64,000 nt of DNA from Amphibacillus jilinensis Y1 (GCF_000306965.1 NZ_JH976442.1:36703-100702); one strand, 5' to 3'. Shown: positions 54,416 to 63,918, counted from the stretch's first letter. Translations and numbers: made by a program. The notes: generated by a model not told the origin, from the sequence alone.

Positions 54416-56020
54416 TTAAGTTTCGATATCTCTCCTTTGGAAACCTAGAAAACCTAGAAATGAAAGGAGCAGTGCCATTCCGGTTGCCACAACCATTACC
54501 ACCCAACTTAACTGATCGGTAGGTAACTCAGGTATATGATAATACGGAGAAAGCCCTAAAATAAATGCCGGCAAATCAAGTAAATCCCCTAAATACACCG
54601 TTAAAAATGAAAAAAGTAGATACAACCAAATAAACCTTGACCATTTATAGCACCAACCGTATAACGCAGCCGCGAATCCTATTAATATCCACACCGCTGG
54701 TAAATAAACAAGTTGCGCTTCAACTAATGTGTTAAATGAGATATCAACGTCCATTACCGTTACTCCAATACCAGCTAAAGCAATAATACCAGCTAACATC
54801 ATGACAATGCTTGTTAAAAAACTTAAACCAAGATACGTACCAAGTATTTTTTTTCTTGAAACTGGTTTTGCGAGTAGATGCTCAAGCCGTCCCTTCTTTT
54901 CTTCACTTTTTAAACGGACAAAAACGACTAAAGCTGGTATGGTTGAGAATATAGCCATAATTTTCAATAGAACTGAAATAAATTGCTCAGTTATCGACAT
55001 ATCACCGCTCGCACCAATTATCTCCATTATCGCCTCACTCTCACCAAGAAATGCTTCTAAGTCACCTAATACAGACCCATAACTGATACCAATTAGCATC
55101 ATCCCAATAATCCAAGCAATCAATGATGTGCGTAATAGACGTAACGCCAAGCCAATTTGAGATTGGAGCATTGGTGAAGCCGCTTTTCTCCCTGATCGTT
55201 GTGGAAGCAAACCAGCACCAACATCACGGATCTGTTGCAAATAAAGAGCCAGTGCGATAATGATGATAGCTAATAGAACGATAACAAGTATCGGCCACCA
55301 ATAATTGTTCACATAAACTTCAGAGCCTAACAAAATACCTAATGGCGAGAACCATGATAACAGCTCATTTCCTGAATCTCCAATCGATCGTATCATATAA
55401 GAGAGACCTAATACCAAATAACCAAGCATCATCGTTCCCCTCGTATTATCTGAAAGCTGTGCAGCTAGTAATGTAATCGCTCCAAAGAATAAGCCAGTTG
55501 TCCCTAGTACTGATCCATATAGCAATGAACCTGCCCAGTCGATTGAATCCATACCTAACGCAGTAAGTGAGATAGCTGTTATTAGCATTAATACAATATT
55601 GGTAATCACGAGAACGAACAGTGCCGCATTCGTTTGAGCGAGACGCCCCATCGGTAAAGCTCTAAGCATTTCGAGTTGCCCATCTTCTTCATCAGCACGT
55701 GTTAGTCTTACAATTAGTAACATACTCATAATCGCCACGACTACTGCCGTCATCAGTAACATTTGATGCGCTAACATTGCGCCATCTGTATAATTGTCCA
55801 AGCCATATCCCTGTCCTACTAAGGCTTTCATCGCTGGGTTTTCCATCGTTTCAGCCAAAGCTTGACGCTCTTCTTGCGTCTCGTATAAACCATTAAATGC
55901 CAATGCAATAGTAACGGTCATCGCTACAATTGGCACAATCCAAACGAGCAGTTTTACCACTTCACGTTTAAACAGAAAACGGAAAATAAGACCCGTTTGA
56001 TAATTAGGTTGGTTAGCCAT
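54416..56020 (-). CDS. ABC exporter permease, large (COG3559-like)
   Basis: The 534-residue membrane protein has about twelve hydrophobic helices in two similar halves, a layout seen in permeases annotated as polyketide-antibiotic exporters (TipE/COG3559). ADEEDGQLEMLRALPMGRLAQ near residue 110 and SEEKKGRLEHLLAKPVSRKK near residue 375 are equivalent cytoplasmic coupling loops, one in each half. It overlaps the ATPase stop by one base, and the TetR regulator comes before that. The exported compound is unknown. Confidence 0.85.
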   Translation of the reverse strand: MANQPNYQTGLIFRFLFKREVVKLLVWIVPIVAMTVTIALAFNGLYETQEERQALAETMENPAMKALVGQGYGLDNYTDGAMLAHQMLLMTAVVVAIMSMLLIVRLTRADEEDGQLEMLRALPMGRLAQTNAALFVLVITNIVLMLITAISLTALGMDSIDWAGSLLYGSVLGTTGLFFGAITLLAAQLSDNTRGTMMLGYLVLGLSYMIRSIGDSGNELLSWFSPLGILLGSEVYVNNYWWPILVIVLLAIIIIALALYLQQIRDVGAGLLPQRSGRKAASPMLQSQIGLALRLLRTSLIAWIIGMMLIGISYGSVLGDLEAFLGESEAIMEIIGASGDMSITEQFISVLLKIMAIFSTIPALVVFVRLKSEEKKGRLEHLLAKPVSRKKILGTYLGLSFLTSIVMMLAGIIALAGIGVTVMDVDISFNTLVEAQLVYLPAVWILIGFAAALYGWCYKWSRFIWLYLLFSFLTVYLGDLLDLPAFILGLSPYYHIPELPTDQLSWVVMVVATGMALLLSFLGFLGFQRRDIET

Positions 56021-56925
56021 TATTGACCCCCTCCTCCGCTTGTACTCCCTTGATAATGACGCATAAATAAATCTTCTAATGTTGGTGGAGCACTTTCTAA
56101 GTTAACCACACCATACTGACTAACATAACGAACCATCTCGTCAAGCTGATCAGCGTCCACTTGGAACACGTAATGTTGGTTTTCTATTTTAAAATCATGA
56201 ACACCTGGTTGACTATCTAAATCAGGTACGACCTCTTTCGTTGCAATTGTTAATTGAATCCGTGTTAAATGGCGTAAAGATGCGAGTGAACCCGATTCAA
56301 TAATTTCCCCTTGCCGTATAATAGCCACACGATCACACAAACGCTCAACTTCTGATAATATATGACTGGAGAGTAGCACACTGCTGCCCTTTTTCTTTGC
56401 TTCATATACGCATTGTTGAAAAACACGTTCCATTAGTGGATCAAGGCCTGAGGTGGGCTCATCAAGAATATATAAATCTGCATCAGCTGCAAAAGCTGCA
56501 ATCAAGGCGACTTTTTGTCGATTCCCTTTTGAATACGTGCGACATTTCTTCGTTGGATCAAAATCAAACTGCTCCATTAAACGTGCTTTTCTTGATTGAT
56601 CTACGCGTACACCACGCATTTTTAAAAACAGATCAATCACTTCTCCCCCTGTTAAATTCGGCCAAAGATTAACATCTCCTGGTACATAGGCAATACGTTT
56701 ATGAATAGCGACTGCATCCTCCCAAGCATCTTTACCGAAAAGACGTGCAAAACCTGATGTTGGCTTCAATAACCCTAATAAAATCCGTATCGTTGTCGAT
56801 TTGCCAGCACCGTTTGGACCAATAAATCCATAAACTTCCCCCTTATTCACAGCTAAATCGACACCATCAAGTGCTTGCACCTTACCAAAGGTTTTCGTCA
56901 ATTGTTTCACTTCTAAGACTTTCAT
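56020..56925 (-). CDS. ABC exporter ATP-binding protein
   Basis: The ATPase has Walker [19 protein letters not shown] near residue 35, a signature region YSKGNRQKVALIAA near residue 135 (SKGNRQ instead of the usual SGGQ), Walker B LYILDEPTSGLDPL and the switch histidine SSHILSEV. It is the partner of the large permease that starts at its stop codon. It follows the TetR gene by 15 bases, so regulator, ATPase and permease form one operon. Confidence 0.9.
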   Translation of the reverse strand: MKVLEVKQLTKTFGKVQALDGVDLAVNKGEVYGFIGPNGAGKSTTIRILLGLLKPTSGFARLFGKDAWEDAVAIHKRIAYVPGDVNLWPNLTGGEVIDLFLKMRGVRVDQSRKARLMEQFDFDPTKKCRTYSKGNRQKVALIAAFAADADLYILDEPTSGLDPLMERVFQQCVYEAKKKGSSVLLSSHILSEVERLCDRVAIIRQGEIIESGSLASLRHLTRIQLTIATKEVVPDLDSQPGVHDFKIENQHYVFQVDADQLDEMVRYVSQYGVVNLESAPPTLEDLFMRHYQGSTSGGGGQ

Positions 56926-56940
56926 TCTAATCCCTCCAAA

Positions 56941-57564
56941 TCATTGATAATAAACACGCTTTAAAATAGCTAAATAATCATAAAATTCCTGCCTGTAAGG
57001 GTCTAAGTCAATCTCATTAAATTTATGATTGTGTAATCGTGCTTTAAGCTCATTTGCATAGCCATCAATCGTCCATTGAATTAATTTAAAAGCCTTCTCA
57101 ACATCAATATCTTCCCTGAAAAGTGAATAATCAATATTTTCATAAGCTTTCTCTAGTCCCTTTTTTTGTAATTCTTCGTACTTTTTAACGATCCTGTCTG
57201 GCACAGCGCTTTGATCAGACAACATAAATGTACCGATAAAGGAAATCATATCCGGATATTGTTTAAAGATCTCCAGTTTTTGTTCAGTAATTTTATACAT
57301 GCGTTCAATAAAATCACGATCACTTGTATCAATTCCATTAAATAATTTATCTAGTGTCATATCCAGACCGTAATCAAGCAAATAATGATATAACGTCTGT
57401 TTATTGTCGAAATAGTAAAAAAGCATTCCCTTACCAATACCTGCTTGCTTTACAATTTGATTCGTTGAGGCTTTATCATAGCCTTGTTCAGCAAACTCCT
57501 GCATGGCAGCATTAATAATCCGATCACGCTTTTCTTGATCTAATTTAAAAAATTTATCATTCAA
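56941..57564 (-). CDS. TetR family transcriptional regulator
   Basis: The 207-residue repressor has an N-terminal helix-turn-helix (RIINAAMQEFAEQGYDKAST, then IVKQAGIGKGMLFYYFDNKQ) and a diverse C-terminal ligand-binding part. The start codon is TTG, spaced from GGAGGG, because no ATG or GTG is available in frame. Two operator-like palindromes lie 27-72 bases upstream, so it probably represses its own operon and is released by the compound exported. Confidence 0.88.
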   Translation of the reverse strand: MNDKFFKLDQEKRDRIINAAMQEFAEQGYDKASTNQIVKQAGIGKGMLFYYFDNKQTLYHYLLDYGLDMTLDKLFNGIDTSDRDFIERMYKITEQKLEIFKQYPDMISFIGTFMLSDQSAVPDRIVKKYEELQKKGLEKAYENIDYSLFREDIDVEKAFKLIQWTIDGYANELKARLHNHKFNEIDLDPYRQEFYDYLAILKRVYYQ

Positions 57565-57590
57565 CTAGAACCCTCCTCTCAACAGAAATA

Positions 57591-57636
57591 GACCACATCG
57601 GTCGACTTAAATATAACACAGTCGACCAATGTGGTC
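57591..57636 (-). promoter_or_regulatory. double TetR-type operator
   Basis: GACCACATCGGTCGAC (57591-57606) and GTCGACCAATGTGGTC (57621-57636) are inverted copies with one mismatch, 14 bases apart. Each also contains the palindrome GACCA-N3-TGGTC or a one-base variant. The pair lies just before the TetR gene and likely covers the promoter. Confidence 0.8.
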
Positions 57637-57650
57637 AATACTAATATTTA

Positions 57651-58727
57651 TTATTTTGTTCGCTCGATCAAATTCACGCCTATTCCCATAAATAAAACAC
57701 CCATTAGCAATAAAATCGAGATTGGCTGAAGCAATTCGACTACATTTTGTTCATATAATATCGCACCTTTTAAAGCTTCTATACCATATTGAATAGGTAC
57801 TAATCTTGCCAAAAAGAGCAAAATATCATTGCTAACAATTTCTAACGGCCAAAATGCACCGCCTATCATCGCCATCCCCGTTGTCACAATCGGAATGACT
57901 GCTTGTAGTTGTTGCGGGGATTGAACAAGCCCCATGATTAACATACCTAATGCAACAACAGCAAACACAAATGCGACCAACACCACCGCAATCGCAACAT
58001 ATTGCGAACCAAAATTATAGTCCAGTATATGGTTAAACAAGTAAAAGCTTATGCCAATTTGAATCATCCCTAAGCAAAAGTAGTGCGTTAATTGCCCTAA
58101 GTAAATACTTGTTTTCTTCAATGGAGAGAATACAAGTCGATTCCAGGTACCGGCGCGCTTTTCGGTTACCAGGTTAATCATACTAAGCAAAATGGTGTAC
58201 ATAGCAAAATATAACGTCATCCCGGTGATAACATGGGTAACTATTTCATTATTATCGGAAGTATTCGTTGTCAATGCTTGCATATCCACTTCTATGAAAG
58301 CTTGTTCTTCAATTACTAGATCTGGAAATCGCTGTTTGACTTCTTCTTTTCTTAATTGCGATCGATAGACCCGTTCAACATGTTGATTGGCAGCTCCGAG
58401 GTAATGGGATTCTTGGCCAACTAAATAGTTATAATGATCTTCTCCTAACTCAAGGGCAAAACTTATTGCACTCATCCGAATCAAATTTTCCACTTCTGAA
58501 CGGTCATTATATTCAAATTCAAACATCTCACTTTGATTCAACTGTTCAAGCCATTGATCTATTTCTGCTTCTGATAACTCATCACTATAGGTTTGAATCG
58601 TTATCGTCTGAGCACCTTGTGATCCAGCTAGAAAAAAAACAAATACAACTGTAAGCACCAAAAAGGTTAGTGCAAGTAATGGCTCACGCTTTAAGCGTAA
58701 CCATTGCAAATGAAATACTGTCCACAC
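57651..58727 (-). CDS. ABC-2 type permease (LnrN-like)
   Basis: The 358-residue permease has one N-terminal helix, a large outer domain (about residues 35-160) and five C-terminal helices, the ABC-2 drug-export plan. VTEKRAGTWNRLVFSPLKKT near residue 185 is the coupling segment. It overlaps the previous permease gene by one base and ends the operon. In order and sizes the cluster matches B. subtilis lnrJK-lnrLMN (linearmycin resistance). Confidence 0.85.
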   Translation of the reverse strand: MWTVFHLQWLRLKREPLLALTFLVLTVVFVFFLAGSQGAQTITIQTYSDELSEAEIDQWLEQLNQSEMFEFEYNDRSEVENLIRMSAISFALELGEDHYNYLVGQESHYLGAANQHVERVYRSQLRKEEVKQRFPDLVIEEQAFIEVDMQALTTNTSDNNEIVTHVITGMTLYFAMYTILLSMINLVTEKRAGTWNRLVFSPLKKTSIYLGQLTHYFCLGMIQIGISFYLFNHILDYNFGSQYVAIAVVLVAFVFAVVALGMLIMGLVQSPQQLQAVIPIVTTGMAMIGGAFWPLEIVSNDILLFLARLVPIQYGIEALKGAILYEQNVVELLQPISILLLMGVLFMGIGVNLIERTK

Positions 58728-60001
58728 TATGCTAACCTCCTTTTTGGAAAGATAAATACCGCTACACTAATAAACACAATTGACATAGCTAATACACGAT
58801 AAATCATTGGCATTACAGCATCAAACGATAAGCCTTGAATCGTTTGCAAGTAAGCCGTCATCACTGCACCATTTGGCGTCCAATTGCCTAACATACGAAT
58901 CACTGGAGAGATTTGTTCAACAGGTGTAAAACTACCACCTAAAAAGGCAAATATCGTCACAACTCCACCTGAAAATGTAGCTGAAATCGCATCATTATTA
59001 AACTGTAGTGCAATCGCCGTTAACAATGTGGCTACACTTCCAACTGTTAGTGCAAAACTAAGTGTAATAACAGACATCTCTAACCAAAACGAAAAGCTCT
59101 GATTAGCAAATGTTTGAAACAATACTCCTGATAAAACAAATAAAATAGCGAGCTGTAAAGCAGTGAGCACAGTAGCAGATACAGCTTTGCTAATTAAATA
59201 ACGGATTGGCTTTTCTCCTGTAACCATTAATCTTGCAAACACATGTGTTTCTTTCTCCTTAAAAGCATTACTTGAAACCGTTGCAGCCACATATAAAGCA
59301 AACATCACAGCCATGCCAATCGTGTAGTATTGAAAAGCAGACACTGGCTCTTGCGTAGACAAATACGTTGTCTCGCCAAAACCTTCAGTGTTTACAGCTG
59401 TCTCAATCGCCTCCCCACCTGTGGCTAGAGCGATCGACGTTTCAAAATTATATTGATCAACAAAATTGGTGACCACACTTTCAATCACGTCAGAACGAAT
59501 TTGCTCATAATCTTGAACCAGCACTTCTATCGACACCTTTGGCTCTTCGTCTAGATAAATCGCTGATAACGTTTGATAAGAAAACTGGTCTGGAATCGTG
59601 ATGATTGCAGCAATTTCATCGTCTTGTAATGCCTGTTGTGCTTCTGTTAATTGATACCCTATCTCAGTATTGATCGTGCCTTCCAACTCAGGTGTCAATA
59701 GAAGATCTTTCAGCATTGTAGCCGGATCTATTGCTTCAGCACTTTCAATGACTTGATTAATCATCTCTATCGGAAAACCTTCTTGTTCAAGTCTTTGTTC
59801 AAAAGCAGCTAATTCCTGATCAAACTCTTGACTCATGACTAAGGCAATCGGTATCTCCGCAATCCCTTGATTTTCTTGGTTGATGCCACCCAAAGCAAAG
59901 CCTAAAATTGCGATTAATACAAATGGCATAACAAGTAATACGAGTACTTCTGAACGGTCACGAGAGATCGTTAAAAAATCTTTTTTTAGCATATTCCACA
60001 T
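58727..60001 (-). CDS. ABC-2 type permease (LnrM-like)
   Basis: The 424-residue permease shares the plan of its neighbour: one N-terminal helix (MPFVLIAILGFALGG), a long extracytoplasmic part (about residues 40-225) and five to six C-terminal helices. FKEKETHVFARLMVTGEKPI near residue 245 is the coupling segment. The two permeases probably form a heterodimer with the ATPase 14 bases upstream. The likely substrates are membrane-active antibiotics. Confidence 0.85.
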   Translation of the reverse strand: MWNMLKKDFLTISRDRSEVLVLLVMPFVLIAILGFALGGINQENQGIAEIPIALVMSQEFDQELAAFEQRLEQEGFPIEMINQVIESAEAIDPATMLKDLLLTPELEGTINTEIGYQLTEAQQALQDDEIAAIITIPDQFSYQTLSAIYLDEEPKVSIEVLVQDYEQIRSDVIESVVTNFVDQYNFETSIALATGGEAIETAVNTEGFGETTYLSTQEPVSAFQYYTIGMAVMFALYVAATVSSNAFKEKETHVFARLMVTGEKPIRYLISKAVSATVLTALQLAILFVLSGVLFQTFANQSFSFWLEMSVITLSFALTVGSVATLLTAIALQFNNDAISATFSGGVVTIFAFLGGSFTPVEQISPVIRMLGNWTPNGAVMTAYLQTIQGLSFDAVMPMIYRVLAMSIVFISVAVFIFPKRRLA

Positions 60002-60014
60002 CGCTTGCCCACTC

Positions 60015-60947
60015 CTAATCTCTTAATTTCCGTCCTGTTAAATGCAAGAAGACATCTTCTAATGTCGGCGTTTGCACATGTATACCAGTAATTTTCACAT
60101 CAATAGTGCTTGCCAACTTAAAAATATCTGCTAACAAATCTTCGCCTTTTGTCGCAATAACTTTATAACCTTTTTCAACCTCTGTTACCTTTTGTATCGC
60201 CTCGTGTGCAACCAGCTTTTCAACTAATCCTGGTGCCATTTGTTGAACTTCAACAAATACGGTTTCTTCACCTGACAAAATATTTTTCAACTCTTCTTTC
60301 GTACCTGAAGCAATAATGTGGCCGTGATCCATAATATAAACACGGTCACAAAGGCGCTCAACCTCTTCCATATAATGGCTCGTATAGAGAACGGTCATTC
60401 CTTTTTCCCGGTTAAGCTGGCGAACCATATCTAGAATATAGCTCCGTGATTGTGGATCTATACCTACGGTAGGCTCATCCATGATCAACACTTCTGGTTC
60501 ATGCATAAGTGCCACCGCAATATTAATTCGACGTTTCATACCTCCTGAATAGCGTTTAATCCGTTCTTTTTTACGATCACTAAGACCGACCAATTCTAAA
60601 ACTTCGTCAACTTTCTTCTCTAATTTTTTCCCGGACAAACCGTAGATTTTCCCAAAAAATTTCATGTTTTCGTACGCAGACAATTCTTCGTATAATGCAA
60701 TTTCTTGAGGGACCACGCCTAAAACTGGTCGAATAATGTCAGGGTGCTTTAAAACACTTTTTTTGTTATATCTGACATCACCCGATGTCGGTGTAATCAG
60801 TGTTGACATCATTGAAATTGTCGTTGACTTACCTGCCCCATTTGGGCCTAACAACCCGACAGATTCACCATGATTCAAATATAACTGAACCCCATCAACA
60901 GCTTTCGTCGCTTTGTACGTTTTCTTCAACCCTTCTACTTCTAACAT
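60015..60947 (-). CDS. ABC transporter ATP-binding protein (LnrL-like)
   Basis: The ATPase has Walker [17 protein letters not shown] near residue 34, the signature [15 protein letters not shown] near residue 133, Walker [15 protein letters not shown] and [14 protein letters not shown]. The C-terminal extension (about residues 215-310) is common in drug-exporter ATPases. It lies downstream of a two-component system across a weak terminator and a candidate response-regulator site, as in antibiotic-sensing export loci. Confidence 0.9.
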   Translation of the reverse strand: MLEVEGLKKTYKATKAVDGVQLYLNHGESVGLLGPNGAGKSTTISMMSTLITPTSGDVRYNKKSVLKHPDIIRPVLGVVPQEIALYEELSAYENMKFFGKIYGLSGKKLEKKVDEVLELVGLSDRKKERIKRYSGGMKRRINIAVALMHEPEVLIMDEPTVGIDPQSRSYILDMVRQLNREKGMTVLYTSHYMEEVERLCDRVYIMDHGHIIASGTKEELKNILSGEETVFVEVQQMAPGLVEKLVAHEAIQKVTEVEKGYKVIATKGEDLLADIFKLASTIDVKITGIHVQTPTLEDVFLHLTGRKLRD

Positions 60948-60986
60948 TAAGTCACCCTCTTATCTGTTATTCATAATCTAAATATA

Positions 60987-61015
60987 TAAAAAAAAAGACA
61001 GCATCAAAACTGTCT
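60987..61015 (-). terminator. terminator between the response regulator and exporter genes
   Basis: On the minus strand AGACAG-TTTTGATG-CTGTCT is followed by TTTTTTTTT. The stem is only six bases, so read-through is possible. Confidence 0.6.
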
Positions 61016-61039
61016 ACAGTCATTTAATTGAATAAAAAT

Positions 61040-61055
61040 CATGACCTCCGTCATG
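61040..61055. promoter_or_regulatory. candidate response-regulator binding site
   Basis: CATGAC-CTCC-GTCATG is a perfect inverted repeat between the response-regulator gene and the exporter ATPase gene. NarL-family regulators bind such short inverted repeats. It would allow the regulator to activate the exporter genes. Confidence 0.5.
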
Positions 61056-61085
61056 TTTAGCTTTCCCAGATAATTGTGATTCTAA

Positions 61086-61718
61086 CTAAACAATATGATG
61101 ACGAATCGCATAAATCGCGATTTGTGTTCGATCTCGCAAATCCAATTTATCTAAAATTACAGAGATATGGTTCTTAATGGTTCCAACAGAAAGGAAAAGG
61201 TCTTCAGCTATTTCACGGTTACTCAAGCCTTGACCAATTCCTGTAATAATATCTAATTCCCGTTTAGTCAATTGGGGGTCAATATCAACTTGCTGATTTT
61301 CTTGGATAAGCGCAGGCATTACTTTTGCAGCGACTTGATCTTCAATAGATAGTCCACCTTGTAAACAACTACGAATTGACCGAATTAACTGATCTGCATC
61401 CGCATTTTTCAACATATAACCATTAGCCCCATTCTTCAAAGCTTCCAGCGCATAATCTTCATCATTAAAAGTCGTCAAGATTAATATTTTTAGGTTTGGC
61501 CAGCGCTTCCGAATGATCCGTGTTGCTTCAAGTCCATTCATTATTGGCATTCGAATATCAAGTATCACCAAATCAAAACAGTGCTTCTCACAAAGCGTAA
61601 CCGCCTCCTTGCCATTATCAGCCTCTCCAATTACCTTTAGTTCTTCATCTGTTTCAATCATCATTTTTAACCCTTGCCGAACCAGCACCTGATCTTCTAC
61701 TATTAATATCGATAGCAC
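61086..61718 (-). CDS. NarL/FixJ family response regulator (LnrK-like)
   Basis: The receiver domain (to about residue 120) has the acidic pair EDQ near residue 9 and the phospho-acceptor in LVILDIRMP near residue 53. The C-terminal LuxR-type DNA-binding domain has LTKRELDIITGIGQGLSNREIA near residue 145 and LFLSVGTIKNHISVILDKL. Two adjacent GTG codons are possible starts; the second is better spaced from GGGGGAG. It is cotranscribed with the sensor kinase before it. Confidence 0.92.
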   Translation of the reverse strand: MLSILIVEDQVLVRQGLKMMIETDEELKVIGEADNGKEAVTLCEKHCFDLVILDIRMPIMNGLEATRIIRKRWPNLKILILTTFNDEDYALEALKNGANGYMLKNADADQLIRSIRSCLQGGLSIEDQVAAKVMPALIQENQQVDIDPQLTKRELDIITGIGQGLSNREIAEDLFLSVGTIKNHISVILDKLDLRDRTQIAIYAIRHHIV

Positions 61719-61731
61719 CACTGCTCCCCCC

Positions 61732-62829
61732 CTATTCTAATGGAAATAAACCCGTTAGACGAAACACACTATCTGCCTGAGCTATCGTTAACGAACCGTT
61801 CAGTTGTTCTAACCTTTCCCGCATCGCATGTAGACCAAAGCCTTCTTTAATTTCTATTTTCTTTTGATGATGATGACTAATTTGAAAGCGAAAATAACGT
61901 TCAGCAACAAGACTAAATTCAACGACAGCCTCTCTTGCCCCACTATGGCGCATCATATTGGTTAACGCTTCTTGGACCGCCCGGTAAACAGCAACAGATT
62001 GTTTATTAGATAAAACGAGCGATAGCACCCCTGGCTGTAAAGTAAAGGATACGCGAATATGGCTTTCCGATTCTAATTGTCGAATCAATTGAATAATAGC
62101 CGATAAACCAACAATATCTTCACTCTTTAAAGCTTTAACCGCTTCTCTTGTTTCATCCAAACTTAATTGAGCCAATTCTTTTAGTTGCACCATTTTCTGC
62201 TTTTCTTTATCTTCATTGGCATGTAACCTTGCTACTTCAAGTTGCATAAGCAAAGCGGTTAGGCGATGGCCGACTGAATCATGGAGCTCTCTAGCTATTT
62301 GATTACGCTCCTCCTGTCTAGCTACCTTTTCATTGTTAAAAACTTGTCGTTTAAGTTGACGATATTCATTATAGATTTGATCATAGTCATCTTGTATTGA
62401 CCGATAGTTATGTTTCGTCGTATACCAACTATAAAGGAGAAAACCAATAAAAATACTTAACAAACTAAAATACATGGCGCTTTGCGTATCATTCACTAAA
62501 AGATAAGACAATATAACAGATAGGTATTGCGCACTTAGAAATAAATAGAGCTCTTTTCCAGATAGCGTGTCAATTGCCTGTTTAGCAATGATAAATAAAG
62601 TAAGAATTACAAAACCATTAAAATGAGCGAACCAAAATATGATAACAACTAATCCAGTAAGCATATACAAACTAAACAAATAGACCTTTGCTTTCAATAA
62701 AGGTAACAAGAAATATAAAGTAAAAAAAACGACACTTAATAAAATGATGATAGGATTAGAACCTTGATGATAAACCGCTAAAAAGTAGACCGCAAATAAA
62801 TAAAGCAGACTAAACCAAAATGCATACAT
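61732..62829 (-). CDS. sensor histidine kinase (LnrJ-like, HPK7 type)
   Basis: The N-terminal half has five to six membrane helices with very short loops, so signals are probably sensed within the membrane. A coiled linker (about residues 145-180) leads to the phospho-acceptor helix NQIARELHDSVGHRLTALLM near residue 187, followed by a C-terminal ATPase domain with AVQEALTNMMRHSGA and GFGLHAMRERLEQLNG. The ATG at 62829 is nine bases after AAAAGGA; an ATG three codons earlier abuts that site. It is the sensor for the exporter genes downstream. Confidence 0.9.
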   Translation of the reverse strand: MYAFWFSLLYLFAVYFLAVYHQGSNPIIILLSVVFFTLYFLLPLLKAKVYLFSLYMLTGLVVIIFWFAHFNGFVILTLFIIAKQAIDTLSGKELYLFLSAQYLSVILSYLLVNDTQSAMYFSLLSIFIGFLLYSWYTTKHNYRSIQDDYDQIYNEYRQLKRQVFNNEKVARQEERNQIARELHDSVGHRLTALLMQLEVARLHANEDKEKQKMVQLKELAQLSLDETREAVKALKSEDIVGLSAIIQLIRQLESESHIRVSFTLQPGVLSLVLSNKQSVAVYRAVQEALTNMMRHSGAREAVVEFSLVAERYFRFQISHHHQKKIEIKEGFGLHAMRERLEQLNGSLTIAQADSVFRLTGLFPLE

Positions 62830-62990
62830 CTTTTTCATCCTTTTTACTATTCTGTTTTAAGCATAGCAAACTCAATAAAAATCGCAAGACCGTTTTTTGT
62901 TTCTCACGATTTATTTATACACCTGATAACTTCAAATGTATCACTTCTTGTTTAACCTCTTTAGGATACAATTTTTTCATCCATAAGAAA

Positions 62991-63406
62991 GACGCCGGGA
63001 CAAAAGCGTAACAAGATAAGAAAAATCCGAACATTAATGTCTGATACATATAGCGCTTCGGTAAAACACTTCGCTTTCACTCTCCCAAGCACAAGGGAGA
63101 CATCTTGGTAAACGCAGTGTCTCCCTAGCCGTGGGCACGGCTTCGGGCCTACAGGATGTAGGTCAGTTAGACGTTGTCCCAGGACGGGACGGGGTTAGTC
63201 TAACATTCCTTCACTGTGTGAAGAAGGACACTTCACACGATGGATCGTCAGCTCGAGCTGTTCTCACAGGATAAGGAAAGCGTCCTCGATCGTACATCGC
63301 ACGAAGAAAATCGTTCGATATTTTCGAGGAGTCTACGTGTTTTACCTACGCTTAGTTGAGAATGGTCGGATATTAAATTTCACTATTTAGTTATGTCACA
63401 GACTGG
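62991..63406. repeat. composite GGGACAAAA-ended element with AGGA-loop hairpins
   Basis: The ends CCGGGACAAAA and TTATGTCACAGACTGG are degenerate inverted copies of those at 10112 and 53964. Inside are three hairpins with AGGA in the loop: CCTACAGGATGTAGG (63148-63162), GTCCCAGGACGGGAC (63176-63190) and GTGTGAAG-AAGGACA-CTTCACAC (63216-63238). GCCGTGGGCACGGC is another stem. No gene is recognisable in the 600 bases between 62830 and 63438. Confidence 0.65.
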
Positions 63407-63438
63407 TCTTTATTTTAATCTTTATTTATACGACAGCT

Positions 63439-63906
63439 TCAATTTAATGTTTTAATTAAATTGGCCATTTCAATGGCTGAAACTGCTGCTTCTGCCCCTT
63501 TGTTGCCTGCTTTCGTCCCCGCTCGTTCAACCGCCTGTTCAATCGTTTCTGTTGTTAACACACCGAAAATAACGGGTAAGCCAGAAGACATAGCCACTTG
63601 TGAAACCCCTTTTGCCACCTCATTACACACATAATCAAAATGTGGGGTAGCCCCCCTAATCACGGTTCCTAATGTGATCACCGCATCATATCCACCTGAT
63701 TCGGCCATTTTTTTAGCGATCAACGGTATTTCAAATGCTCCAGGTACCCAAGCTACGCTAATATTTTGCTCTTGAACCCCGTGACGTCGAAGGGTATCTT
63801 CCGCCCCACTTAATAGTTTACTTGTAATAAATTCATTAAATCGTCCGACTACAATACCAACTTTTAAATCTGTACCGACCAAATTCCCTTCAATATGTTG
63901 TTTCAT
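63439..63906 (-). CDS. ribH: 6,7-dimethyl-8-ribityllumazine synthase
   Basis: RibH makes the lumazine precursor of riboflavin and forms icosahedral shells. The 155-residue protein has [20 protein letters not shown] near the N-terminus, [15 protein letters not shown] near residue 53, and [23 protein letters not shown] near residue 80, the last holding the catalytic histidine. AGGGGGAATTTAAC precedes the ATG. It follows the ribA/ribBA gene by 12 bases, the usual rib operon order. Confidence 0.96.
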   Translation of the reverse strand: MKQHIEGNLVGTDLKVGIVVGRFNEFITSKLLSGAEDTLRRHGVQEQNISVAWVPGAFEIPLIAKKMAESGGYDAVITLGTVIRGATPHFDYVCNEVAKGVSQVAMSSGLPVIFGVLTTETIEQAVERAGTKAGNKGAEAAVSAIEMANLIKTLN

Positions 63907-63918
63907 GTTAAATTCCCC

